64,000 nt of DNA, taken from assembly GCF_009905375.1 (NCBI RefSeq), contig NC_133650.1, forward strand, positions 298,591,957-298,655,956, given 5' to 3'. The position numbers and the translations under genes are program-made. The notes under the pieces are model-generated. The model had not been told where the DNA came from and ran no database searches. It worked only from the letters and a program-made list of their open reading frames with translations. Within the stretch, counting starts at the first letter, position 1, and every line of letters starts with the position of its first letter. The stretch is from Apium graveolens (Eukaryota > Streptophyta > Magnoliopsida > Apiales > Apiaceae). Shown piece by piece: positions 11,901 to 22,547 of this stretch.

Positions 11901-12274
11901 GAACCATCAGTACTTGTTGAAAGTTTGGCTTTATAGATGTTACCATGCCTGTATCCTTTCAGAACAGCTTTGCCTGTAGATTTACTAATAACTTCACAGT
12001 GTTCTTCAAAGAAATTCACATGATAACTTCTGTCACAGATTTGACTAACACTCAGCAGATTGTGTTTAAATCCTGAGACCAGAGCTAGTTCTTTAATAAT
12101 GACATTCCCAAGATTGATATTGCCATATCCCAACGTTTTTCCAATGTTGCCATCTCCATAAGAAATACTTGGGCCAGCCTTCTCCATAAAATCTGATAGC
12201 AGGGCTTTATTTCCAGTCATATGTCCTGAACATCCACTGTCCAGAACTAGGATGTTTTTCCTGTTGCCCTGCAA
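8924..12274 (-). pseudogene. copia pol: protease, integrase, reverse transcriptase, RNase H
   Basis: One frame runs from about 12274 to 8924 with three premature stops: TAG at 11270-11272, TAA at 10688-10690 and TAA at 9257-9259. Domains in order: aspartic protease (VLDSGCSGHMTG); GAG-pre-integrase HHCC (H...H...CDSCQKAKQRK); integrase core with HVDLFGPV, IIRSDNGTEFKN and GTPQQNGVVERKN giving the D-D-E triad; a Ser/Asp-rich linker (about 10900-10690); RVT_2 reverse transcriptase with the catalytic YVDD near 9880; then RNase H with [15 protein letters not shown] and STAEAE, finishing at 8924. Protease-integrase-RT-RNase H is the copia order. A frameshift near 12290 separates it from gag. Catalytic motifs are intact, but the stops make this copy inactive. 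Confidence 0.93.
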
Positions 12275-12289
12275 TCACAAAGACCACTA

Positions 12290-14625
12290 ATGATTAGTTT
12301 AAGGACCCATAATTGCTTGGATCCTTTGGCCTTATTAAGTTTGTTAACATTTGCAGCGAATTTAGCATCAGAGTTTATGTTAACATTTTTCTTATCAGAA
12401 TTTACACTATCAGACTTTGAATCAGAACTTACACTAGAAGGAACAATGCTAACTTTCTTTAAAGAAGGTTTTATTTGATAATAATCATAGTACAGACTAT
12501 GATATTCCTTACAAGTATAAATGGAATGTCATAAACTGCCACAATGAAAACAAGAATTTTGTGGCTTATATCTAACAGACTGACTCTTAACTCCTGACTT
12601 TGAAGGTAAGGAGTTTATGTTCTTATTCTTCCTGTAAAAAGAAGCCAGATGGTTAGAACTTCCACAGTTATGACACATTTTTCTAGGAGCATCAGGAACA
12701 GGCTTATAATCATTGCTTTTATTCACACCTTCCTTTCCATTCCTATTTTTCCTAGGTGATTTTACCTTGTTTGCATTCTTAACATCTTTCAGCTTATGCT
12801 TAAGCTGCTTCTTTGTCATTAAGCCTACGTTTACTTCAGTTGTCTTTTCCTGTTTTAGTTTGTCAGAAGTTAATTCCTTTTTAACTTTTGATTTCTCATT
12901 ATCAGACCTTATAACTACAAACTTAACAGGCTTTAACTTAGAATTTTGATTAAAAACTATAGGCTTAATTTCTACAGTTCCTTTATCATTCTTATCATCT
13001 CCATAACCTAAGCCCTCTTTCCAATTTTCATTACTTAACAAATTCTGAGTTGTTCTGCCAGAGTTAGTCCAAGTCTTGATAATCTCTCTTTCATTTTCTA
13101 ACTCAGCTTTTAGAAATTCATTCATTTTAATCACTTCATCCCTAACATAGAAAGCATCATCTCTATCTTTCGGAATTTGATGGAACATGACTAACTCTTT
13201 TTCTAAATAATCATTCCTCTTTTTGCAAGCAAGATTTTCAGAAGTTAATCTTTCACATGTTAAAGTTTGATCTCTATAGCTAATGAACATGGTTTTAAGA
13301 TATCTTCTCAACTCATTAATATCATCAGTATAAAAGGCATAAGTAGTTTGAGGTACCTTTAACTCAGCAGCTTCAGAACTGCTTTCAGCACTTGTCATAT
13401 CAGCATTTGCCATCAAGGCATAATTCTCCTCACTTTCAGAATCTGAGGTGTTTGTCCAGCTTTTGTTCTTTATGACAAGATCCTTGCCTTTGTCACTCTT
13501 CACTTTCTTGCAATCAGGAGATATGTGGCCTTTCTCACCACAGTTGTAGCATTTAACATTTGTATAATCTCCTCTGTCAGACTTTCCTCCTTTGCCCTCA
13601 GATTTTCTGAAATTCTTCTTATCAGAACTTGCACCTTTCCTGGAAAACTTCTTTCCCTTCCTGAACTTCCTGTATGCAATCTTTGTGATTCCTTTCACCA
13701 TAAGGGCACACAGCTTCATCATCTCTTCATCAGCATCCGTCTCAGGCAAGCTTTCAGATTCTGAGTCATCATCACTATCAGAACTTGATGACTCAGTATC
13801 ATACTTTGTGAAGAGAGCTTTACCCTTGCCTTTCCTTGAGGTAGCTGCCTTGGGGGATTCTTTTTCAGCCTTAAGAGCAACTGTCCTTGACTTTCCTCCT
13901 TTCCTCTTGCTTCTTTGTTCCATCTCAAGTTCATGAGTCTTGAGCATCCCATAAATTTCATCAAGAGTCGTTTCATCAAGATTATAGTTGTCTCTTATTG
14001 TTGTTGCCTTCAAATCCCAGTTTTCAGGAAGAGCCAACAGGAATTTAAGGTTTGAATCTTCAAGATCATACTCCTTATCAACCAGTGACAAATCATTCAA
14101 GAGTTTGACAAATCTATCATATAAATCAGTCAATGACTCATTAGCCTTTGAGTCAAAGTGTTCATACTCTTGAGTGAGTATTGTCTTCTTGTTCTTCTTA
14201 ATCGTATCAGTTCCCTGGCATCTTGTTTTCAAGGCATCCCATATCTCCTTTGCAGTCTTGCAGTTCATTACCCTGTTTGACATTACATTATCAATGGCAC
14301 TATGCAGCAAGTGTCGTACCTTAGCATCCTTAGCAATTGATGCGATATCTTCAGCAGTGTAGTCACTCTTCTCCTTTGGTACTGACTTTGCTGCTTCACC
14401 TGCAACTGCAACTGCGAGCTTGGTTGGTTTGTGAGGCCCTTCCTTGATTCTATTAAGATATTCTGGATCTGTAGCTTCCAGAAACACAGTCATCCTCACC
14501 TTCCATATGGGATATTCAGATGGTCTCAATATGGGAACTCTAATAGCCTCATATCGGCTATGGATTTGTGTCTTTGGAGGTTCTTCAGTTTTGGTGGGCT
14601 TAGTTGGAGTTTCTACTTCAGACAT
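12290..14625 (-). pseudogene. copia gag (UBN2 type) with zinc knuckles
   Basis: ATG at 14625 gives a 698-codon frame to a TGA at 12529-12531. The TGA most likely replaced TGG inside the third zinc knuckle, because the frame continues beyond to about 12290. The N-terminal capsid region (about residues 25-235) is of the UBN2/DUF4219 copia type, with RPSEYPIWKVRM and ESLTDLYDRFVKLLNDL. A basic and then acidic Ser-rich region follows, then the knuckle CYNCGEKGHISPDC (near residue 360). A long coiled-coil-like segment with KRNDYLEKEL follows, then CHNCGSSNHLASFY, in which the last Cys is replaced by Tyr, and finally CFHCGSL cut by the stop. The unusually long gag with a coiled-coil extension fits SIRE/Maximus. 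The product would coat element RNA in virus-like particles. Confidence 0.9.
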
Positions 14626-14666
14626 GATTGTTTTTGGATCTTAAACTGTTTGTATGTTAACAGATA

Positions 14667-14679
14667 GGCTCTGATACCA
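14667..14679 (-). other. Primer-binding site of the copia element
   Basis: TGGTATCAGAGCC on the minus strand lies 2 bp after the 5' LTR end. It complements the 3' end of initiator-Met tRNA. Confidence 0.9.
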
Positions 14680-14681
14680 CT

Positions 14682-15298
14682 TGTTAGGTCACACACACTG
14701 TAGAGGGGGGTGAATACAGTGTATAGCACAATCAAATCGAATTCTAATAACACAAGTAACAGAAAACAGACTTTATTCAAAGCAATAAATTATGTTACAG
14801 TATGGAACTGTCCTCTCTCAGTGATGAACAAATATCACGAGAGCTGTTAGGGTTACAATTAATAATCTTCTCGATAATGATAACACTTATAGTGTAAACC
14901 CTATATCTGTGTTTATATACTACACATTTACAAGATAATCGCTAATTGATATGGAATATAATTCTGCTTCCTAAAATATATCAATCAGATATCTTTTCTT
15001 CCAAATATTCTATTCTTCATATAATTTCTTCTTCATGCATATCTCTTCTTACGTTTGTCTTGATCTTCTTTTCCTCTTCTTTTCCTTTCAATCAGCCGCC
15101 TTCCTTATCTGAACGTTTCCTTTAAGTCCTGATATTATCTTCTGATAAATATCTCCTGAACCTTAAGTACTGATGACTTAAGTTCTGACTTCAGTATAAG
15201 TGTTGATTTCAGTTAAGTACTGATTTGTCCTGTTTAAGTAAGATCTGAAAACTAAACATAAATCATATTAGTCATGACATTATCAAATATATCTAACA
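14682..15298 (-). repeat. 5' LTR of the copia element (617 bp)
   Basis: In element orientation it starts TGTTAGATATATTTG and ends CCTAACA. It pairs with 2381-2967 and carries a 12-bp CTCTTCTTTTCC duplication not seen in that copy. It is flanked by the target duplication ATAAT at 15299-15303. Confidence 0.95.
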
Positions 15299-15803
15299 AT
15301 AATAATGTATATATAATTAGTGGAATAATCCAGAAGCATGTAGGATGTACATGTTTTAGAATTCTCTCCAAGTGATGGAGAAACCTATAAATAGGTGAGA
15401 CCCCTCATTGGAGAGCCATAGAGGGATATGGTGAGAAATAGAGGAAATTAGTGCGAAATAGAGAGAAATAGTGGGATTGTGAGAATTGAGAGCAAAGTGA
15501 GAGCATTCAAGTAGTAGGCAAGTGGGCTTGTCTAGTGAGGATGAGTGCTAAATTTTGTAAAACTAACAAGGGGCTAGTGCGTGGATCAAGAGGATCCAAC
15601 TTTGTAATATTGGGTTACTAATAAAGAAAGGATCTTTGTTCGTAAGTGTGTGTCTCTAATATTACATTTCTCTGATATCCGTTGAAAAAGTGTTATGACG
15701 ACACTTGGGGGTAAGGTTAGTCTGGTGGTTCGTTTGGTGGGCGACAAGCGCTAAACGCCGGCACGATTGGACTTAGAAGGGGTCGAACTCTGAGACCGTG
15801 ACA
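15299..15803 (+). repeat. 3' LTR of the gag-chromodomain element, right part
   Basis: It resumes the LTR after the copia insertion, beginning with the second ATAAT copy. It contains the CCTATAAATAGG TATA-like box (near 15384) and AAATAG-rich repeats, and it ends GACCGTGACA at 15803, as the 5' LTR does at 527. Confidence 0.9.
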
Positions 15804-17407
15804 TCGCGCTGTCTAAGATTAAAACAACGACGAAGTTACGTTGAACATAGTAGGGACTATAGCACGTTAAAGTAAGCTCAGTATTATTTTTCCCTTACTA
15901 AAAGAAAAATATAGATGTTATATAATTGTTTATGCTTTATCTTATAATTTATTTATATCCTAATTTTTTTTATCTTTCATGTATATAACTTGTACAAATT
16001 TTAAATTTTCTTTTAACAATTTATTGAGTCCCATATTAAATATTTAAACCTCTAAATATTAAAATAAAATTAGAAATTTTATACTGTATATTCATATCTT
16101 AATTTTTTTGTATTTTGACATATATGTATATGTATATATTATATTAAATCATAATTTTGACTTTATAATGTATATTTTTTCCATATTAACAACACTCAAA
16201 ACAATATTAAAACTCTTATTTTTATAGTTTTAAAAAAACTTTTACTATATAAATCTACTATCGCAAAAAGTCGTTTTACTCTTTTTAACGACTTTTTAAA
16301 AAGTAACTAAATTTTGTCATAAACCTAATTTGTGAACAATTTTAATGTATAAATAACTCAATGGGATTTTTTTAATGATTTTAAGTTTAGCCCCCATTAT
16401 CGAAACTTTCTAGCTCCGTCACTGAAGGTGACCGTTTGATATTATTTTTTGATATTTATATGTTTTGATGTAAAAAATTAAGAATAATAATACCTTTGAT
16501 GAGATTTGATGGTTATTTGTTTTCTCTAAAGCAATTTATAGGTCAAAAGTACTTCTATATAATTTTTTAAAAATTTCACTAAATAAAAGCAGCCAAAAGC
16601 TGTGAAAAATCTTCTACCGTTTCAAACTGTTTTTGTTCAAATGGAAGTATCAATAAAGAGAAAATATGTTAGTTTTCTTAATATTTTTTAAAATAAATTT
16701 CAGATGTTTAATTATGGATCTATTATTGGTTTTATTATCCTTAAAAATTAATTAGACCGTAGAATATAGGCCAATAATTTAAAACATAGTTGGTATCCTT
16801 GACAATTATTTTGGAACCTATTTTGAGATTTGTAGCATTGCTTTTATATTTTATAAATATCATTATATAAGTAGCTATACAAATCATTTGTTTTTTTGGA
16901 AAAAACACGGAAAAGATTAGTTACAACTAATAAAATTTGGAAGAAAATGAAAAAAGTGTAAAATAGCATAATAAGATTGATAGGGTAATTTGGTATGAAA
17001 AATACTAGAACTATAAAATTAGATACAAAATTTTGCACAAAATAATATACCTAGATTTTGAGTAGAATGCATGAGTTTCTGTATGAAATTTCAGCTCATT
17101 TGTCGTACCTATCTGTCCCAATTCATTTGTTATTTGATTTTTTTGTGATCAAATTGACCTATCTTTAAAATTTCATCGAGTATATTATCGAAAATATATA
17201 TAAAAATTATATTATTAGAATGCATGTTTAATTTACTTCAATAATTATTTTCCAATTTTTTAAAATAATGAAACAATGAAATTTTATTTATGATCAAAAT
17301 TGAGTAAATTTAACCATCAAAAATCAAACAAAACAAATTTAGATGAGGGAGTACCATTTAATAATTTTTTTGTCACTAATTTTGTAGATTTAACATTTTT
17401 TTATTAA
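15804..17407. other. AT-rich spacer
   Basis: No coding signal. A small hairpin (AAAAAGTCGTT at 16265-16275 with AACGACTTTTT at 16287-16297) is visible. The rest is AT-rich sequence without recognisable element ends. Confidence 0.5.
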
Positions 17408-17753
17408 GGGCTCGTTTGTTTCGTCAACTTTTATAATTATACAGGAACTTGAACTTATTCATAACTAAGTTACAGTTATAAGTTTCAAAATAATTAAAAT
17501 ATTATTAATATATAACTATACGTAATTAATTTTGATAAATAATTAATATTTCTATATTAAATATCTACATAACTTGTGGTGACCATGATGGAGTTTGGTA
17601 ATTATCTTCCCATGTTTTGTGATAACTACAAAAATTATGAAACTTGAAGTTCCCTTATCCAGTTTAAAATACAGCAAACCAAACAGTGTAACTCATTTTG
17701 AATTTAAGGAACTTTAAGTTACGTAATCAAGTTACCTCGAAATAAACGAGGTC
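17408..17753. mobile_element. Tourist-like (PIF/Harbinger) MITE, about 346 bp
   Basis: The left end GGGCTCGTTTGTTTCG and the right end CGAAATAAACGAGGTC form imperfect terminal inverted repeats (13 of 16). It is flanked by TAA on the left and TAG on the right, a near-match to the TWA target of this superfamily. No coding capacity. Confidence 0.6.
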
Positions 17754-17817
17754 TAGGATGTTTTCACGAGGTACTTTACACGAACATTTCCTTATCTGTT
17801 GAAGTGAAGAAGTACTA

Positions 17818-19268
17818 GGGCTATGAATTGATCGGATTATCCGGTATCTGGACTTATATCTGACTCGAAAATATGATAAATGTATCATATCCGTTTTATA
17901 AACGATCCAAATCTGGCTTAAAAATTAAGTTCGGATAAAATATGATATCAGATATGAGCACTCATATGCTCACTCAAATTAGGTCTCATATTATTTTCTA
18001 CAAAATGATCATGCCCGAATATTCAAATATGATTCATGTCTCATATTCGATTTGACCCAATATATATTATATATTTTCAACCCATTATTTTTGTAAGTAA
18101 ATAATCATTTTATAATTTTTTATATCTTATATAAGTTTTAATTCCTATAAAATATGACCTTTTTTTGTGAGGAAAAAAATTTCATTGATATAAATATCAA
18201 GAATACAGACCGGGAGATAAAGTTATTAATCCAGGGGAATAGAGTTTCTTTCATTAATCAAAAGTATATCATCTAACCGAATAGTAAGCAAGTACTCCCG
18301 GAAACTTAGATAACACCACCTTTAAATGTCTGAACCCACAAAAGATCTCGTTAAAACTCCGCAAAAGTAAAACTCTATGGGAAAAAACTCTAGGGTGAAA
18401 AAGAGTGCCCTATAAAATTACATTCTATACATGCACTGAGAACAATACTAGTATATTTTGAAAATTGTTCGGATCCGTAATTCCTGAATAAATGATTGTG
18501 TTTTAAATGTTTGATAAAAACAAATTGGCACAAAATTTCCTCTAAAAGACCACCCATAAAAGATACAGATAAAAAACTTTCAATTAAGACACTAATAAAC
18601 CCATTAAAAGTACATATAAAAACCTTCAATTAAGGCACTAATAATCCAAATATTAAATTCTGCAAATTGAAGGCAAAAAAACCTCTTAAAAGGTAACAAA
18701 ACCACAATTTATGGTATCAGAAAGTTCACAGATAATCATGTACTATTCTTTGTTAATAAGTATTATTCTTGGAATAATATGAGGCACTAGAAAATTTGTT
18801 AAAATAAATAATTTTAAAGGAAACCAAAAGTTAATAACATAAACTATATTTATCAAAAAGAAAATTAACTGCTACTATTAAATACAACATATAATATTAA
18901 ATACAACATACAATCAAATCCTAAAAAAACATTATCACTAGCCCGTTAAAAATGTAGAAAATTATTGAAAAATTAAACTCTATGATTAAAAGAACATTGT
19001 CACTGACCCGTTATAAAGTATGACTTTCATGGCTATTATTTTTATAGTATTATATTTATTTTATATCAATAATTATCTGAATAATTAAAATAAAAATGAT
19101 ACTTAATGTTAGTGGATCATATTTGACTTGTATCCGGTAAATCATAAACTACCTGGTTAGAAAATGAAAATACGGTATCGGCTCATATTCGGTTTGGATC
19201 TGTTCCAAACATACTCGGTATCAGTTTGTATCCAAATAATATGATCTCGAAGCCAAATCTGGACACAC
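17818..19268. other. Degenerate repeat region, possibly an old hAT-type element
   Basis: The left part (17818-18060) and right part (19095-19268) both carry ATCCGG/ATATC-rich motifs of the kind found at hAT subterminal regions (TAGGGCTATGAATTG at left). However, I could not establish matching 8-bp target duplications. No transposase is readable. 18160-18700 is unrelated AT-rich filler. Confidence 0.25.
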
Positions 19269-19271
19269 TAA

Positions 19272-20574
19272 GAGGCGTTTGGTTAGGGGTAATTAACAAA
19301 GGGAAAGACAATCAATTAGATCATTCCATTTGTTGATGTTTGTTTAGTAAAAATTGTCATTCCGTTTCTAATTTTCAGTTTTAGGTTTACCCCAATTCCC
19401 TACATGCCCATTCTCCACTACTAACTAGGTATTTGCTTTCTCTTTCCAACTTTCTTTTTTCATTTTAATTATAATTTAAAATTTGCAATCCAAAAAATAG
19501 ATTAATACGTAAATTTTTTTCCAAAAATTAAAAATAATTTTTATTTAGTTTTATAAATTTAAAATAATTTTGATATATAATTTGTGTGCTATTTTTTTAA
19601 AAAAAATTAAAGATGTTATAAATTAATTATATTAATTTATTTTTAATGTAAATAAATTATATTGTTATAAATACAAAATACATTGACTCTTTTTACATTA
19701 CATGATATTAGAAAAATTAAATATTAATATAATTAAGTAAATTTTCATTTCGTTTCCGGATTTGAACCAAACAAGTAAAACAATTTAGTATTATTCCTTT
19801 CCTCTCTTCTTCTTTCACTTTCTTTAATATATTTCGTTTTCCTGGTACGAACCAAACATTGATAGGCCATAATACAATTCGACCCAAATATGACTTCAAA
19901 AATCCAAGAGAAATGAGTCCAGATTCAATATGGACCATATGACTCTAGATGTCACTGGATCTCAATACGTTGTGACTCCAGAGCGCTATACGTTGTGACT
20001 TCAGAGCGCTAGTGGACCCAGGACGTTGTGACCCCAGAAAGTTAGTGGACCCAAAGACGCCTTGTCATTTTAGGATATTCCCTTCTGCCATGAATCACAT
20101 GTTCCCACACTTAGGTCCCCACAGGCCATCGCGCTCCAGTCATACGTCAACCCCATTTCGGCACACTCCAATGACAGGGAGGACTTGGATACGTGTTCCA
20201 ATCAGGGACGTTCACGTGCCTCGACTCCAGAACCTTCCAACGATAAGGATCCAATATATCAACCCTTAAACCCTAATTATAATCATATAAAAGGCTCTCA
20301 AAAAGGGGGTTTAGAGGGGACATTTATTATTCACCTACACATATACACACACCACATATATTTGAGTAATTCTTATTTTACCATTTTTCTCCAAAATCCC
20401 ATCTCAATCTAACGCCGGAGGTGTTGCGGGGCCGCCACCCCCTCCGGTTCTATTTTACAGGAGCTCCACCTACAGCTAAACCTCTACTCTCTCACATTCC
20501 CGCATTAATGGAGTCTAAATCCAGATAAGCTTAGAAGAGGATCAGAGGTAAAATTTGTAGTTATCAAACGTCCC
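19272..20574. mobile_element. Tourist-like MITE split by a solo LTR
   Basis: The left end GAGGCGTTTGGTT and the right end CGAACCAAACGTCCC (restored by removing the LTR at 19860-20566) form inverted repeats sharing CGTTTGGTT. TAA precedes and TTA follows. The 3-5 bp at the LTR junction (AACAT/AACGT) belong to the LTR's target duplication. Noncoding. Confidence 0.5.
19860..20566 (+). repeat. Solo LTR of a Ty3/gypsy element (family also at 46217-47013)
   Basis: It runs from TGATAGGCC to TTATCA and is flanked by AACAT (19855-19859) and AACGT (20567-20571), a target duplication with one mismatch. It contains three copies of ACGTTGTGAC-type repeats (about 19965-20030), a TATA box ATATAAAAGG at 20285-20294, and a GC-rich stem (CCGGAGG 20415-20421 with CCTCCGG 20441-20447) followed by TTTTACAGGAGC. 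The same order occurs in the minus-strand copy at 46217-47013. No internal region is present, so it arose by LTR-LTR recombination. Confidence 0.75.
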
Positions 20575-20577
20575 TTA

Positions 20578-21082
20578 AAAATAAAACGATACAATACTTA
20601 ACACGTGGTATCCGGTTCTACCCACGTCATTTCACAGCCCTAGAAGTACAGTAAAAAAAATAGGAGTGATCGGAGAATGTGCAACAAATTCCCGTGGGTA
20701 GCATACACAATTACCACAAGATGTATATACGCAACAAGGAGATAAAGAATCGTATTCTTCAATTATTAAAGGTGGCATTCCTCATTTTGCGGCTGATTGA
20801 TATAGCCGTATGGGTTCCGTTTGACAAAGTAATTTAAGATAAATTTAAAATGATCGAAAACTAGATTAAAGCGATAAAGTATTATTAAAATAATTGCTAA
20901 AAGGCACAATCATGTCGAATGAGAATTGAAAAATTGGCGAAATTAGCTTTAGGACGATGCGTAAGTAATTTGGTTTTCAAAAATATTTGACAATTTAAAA
21001 TAAATTGTCTTCTAAGAAATATATGAAAACTTAAAAATTATTTTTTTATAAGAAAAATCGAATTTAACAAAATAGAAAACAT
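20578..21082. other. AT-rich spacer
   Basis: Nothing recognisable. There is no open frame of note and no element ends. Confidence 0.4.
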
Positions 21083-21090
21083 ATTGTTAA

Positions 21091-21751
21091 TAGAGTCGAC
21101 AACATTCTATGTGTATGTCGTGTACAAACGTACCGTGTACTTTCGTATTTTCGTGAATCAAATCTTAAATCCGAACTCAACCTGAATTTACGTCTGTGTA
21201 CGAATCTAGTGATATTAACCCGGAACTAATATATTTGGATTTACTAGTTTTAGTACATTAAAGTACACAAATTTTATATAAAAAAATTAATTATCAAAAA
21301 AGTAGTAGATAATTAAATGATCTTAAATAGTAAACAACAAAGGTCCGAATACAAAAGTATGAAATAAGTGAAAATGTTCTTGTGTACATCAAATTACAAA
21401 TTGTTCAACATTAAAATAAAAATTAAAAACATAAAATCAATGACCTGATCTTGCTTGTTACATCCACGATTAAAATGTTTTAAAAATAAATTAACACTAA
21501 ATATATATGTGTTATTTAGAATGAGTAAAATTCACATTCAGTATTTAGTATATAAAATATTTTTAAAAATTTAACTATTTATTTATTCCGTTTACTTATA
21601 TCGAAAACCCAAATTCGACATTGATTATATTCGTATTTTTTCGTGTTCGTGTACCTTTGTGTTCGTATATCAAATTTTTTAACCAAAACACTAATTATTA
21701 GTGTCGTTTCGTACCGTGTTCACGTGTCGTATACAAGTATTGACTTGTCTA
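21091..21751. mobile_element. hAT-type MITE, about 661 bp, degenerate
   Basis: It starts TAGAGTCGACAAC and ends TTGACTTGTCTA. TCGTGT/TTCGTG words are dense near both ends. Flanks ATTGTTAA (21083-21090) and ATTCTTAC (21752-21759) match at 6 of 8, consistent with an old 8-bp target duplication. It belongs to the same family as 48600-49147. Confidence 0.6.
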
Positions 21752-21759
21752 ATTCTTAC

Positions 21760-22539
21760 TATAAAAATTTTAAAAACCTAAGAAAGATTAATAGATATTA
21801 ATCATAATTAATTAATTTTAGAAAAATTACCAAAATTCTACCTTTTAATTACTTTATTTTGTAATTTTATTATATTATATTTTTTTTTTACAAAAATACA
21901 ATTTGAAACAAAAAACAACCAGACATGCAGGTCTTTTACATCCTTTAAAATATAACTGAAATTGTTCTAGCTATGGATAAAAACGAGGGGAATAGGTGCA
22001 ACTAATAGTTTAATCGGATTCACCCCAAATTTATAAATACTCGTTTAAATTTGGTTCGAATTTGAACTAATTTATTTATATTTTGATCAATTTTGAATTG
22101 AATTTGAATATGATTATTAGTATCTAATTTAGTTTAATTTGATTGAGTCCCAAATTACTTATTTTGAAAATACGGATTCCAATGTAAATACAGATTCCAA
22201 TGGGTCAGATTAATACTACGAATTAAGAATACTAGAATTATTATTCACAACAGTAAAATATGATCATTTTGTTGAACAATATTCTAGTATATATGTATTA
22301 TCAGATATAAATATATAATAAATATAATTTATAAATTCGAACCGAATATCTTTAATAAATGTATATTCGAGTATTCTGAAATTATTTGAATTACTTTGAA
22401 AAAGTATAATCAAATATTGCAATGATGACATTCGACTTATTTATTTAAAATATATAGCACGATCCAAATCCGCTAATTTTTAAAACGAGTTCGAATTATA
22501 TTTGTTATTAAAAATTTGAACATAGATTACTCATATTCG
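21760..22539. other. AT-rich spacer
   Basis: It contains AATTTGAAT-rich sequence and a duplicated GATTCCAATG motif (near 22165-22205). There is no gene or clear element boundary. Confidence 0.4.
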
Positions 22540-22547
22540 TTTTTAGC

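Larger units (their letters stand above)
2381..15298 (-). mobile_element. Ty1/copia retrotransposon, SIRE/Maximus-like, with extra ORFs
   Basis: This 12.9-kb element lies on the minus strand. Its order is 5' LTR (right), initiator-Met primer site, gag, pol (protease-integrase-RT-RNase H, the copia order), a noncoding stretch, a small ORF, a long envelope-position ORF and 3' LTR (left). A large gag and an extra long ORF after RNase H are hallmarks of the SIRE/Maximus lineage. The LTRs differ by about 16 substitutions over about 585 aligned bases by my count (near 2.8%), plus one 12-bp indel. With the commonly used plant LTR rate this would be about one million years, a rough figure. Coding regions carry several stops and frameshifts, so this copy is defective. 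Confidence 0.95.
1..15803 (+). mobile_element. Non-autonomous Ty3/gypsy-type element with gag and chromodomain only, split by a nested copia element
   Basis: The 5' LTR (to 527) and 3' LTR (2135-2380 continuing at 15304-15803) flank an internal region of only about 1.6 kb (528-2134). A primer-binding site matching initiator-Met tRNA follows the 5' LTR at 531, and a purine tract precedes the 3' LTR. The LTR begins TGTAACGCCCC and ends GTGACA. The internal region shows a decayed gag and a chromodomain but no protease, reverse transcriptase, RNase H or integrase. It therefore belongs with the short gag-only LTR elements of plants and must have used enzymes from a relative. The two LTRs differ at many sites by eye, so the insertion is old. 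The copia element at 2381-15298 entered later. The left end lies outside the window, roughly 204 bp upstream judging from the 3' LTR. Confidence 0.85.

Noticed and set aside
18160..18700. Possible LINE tail (TTTCATTGATATAAATATCAAGAATAC)
   Set aside because: It resembles generic retroposon 3' ends, but no coding remnant or target duplication could be tied to it.
20012..20412. Open frames inside the solo LTR at 19860-20566
   Set aside because: They lie in LTR regulatory and leader sequence and are explained by the low stop density of GC-richer DNA. No domain is seen.
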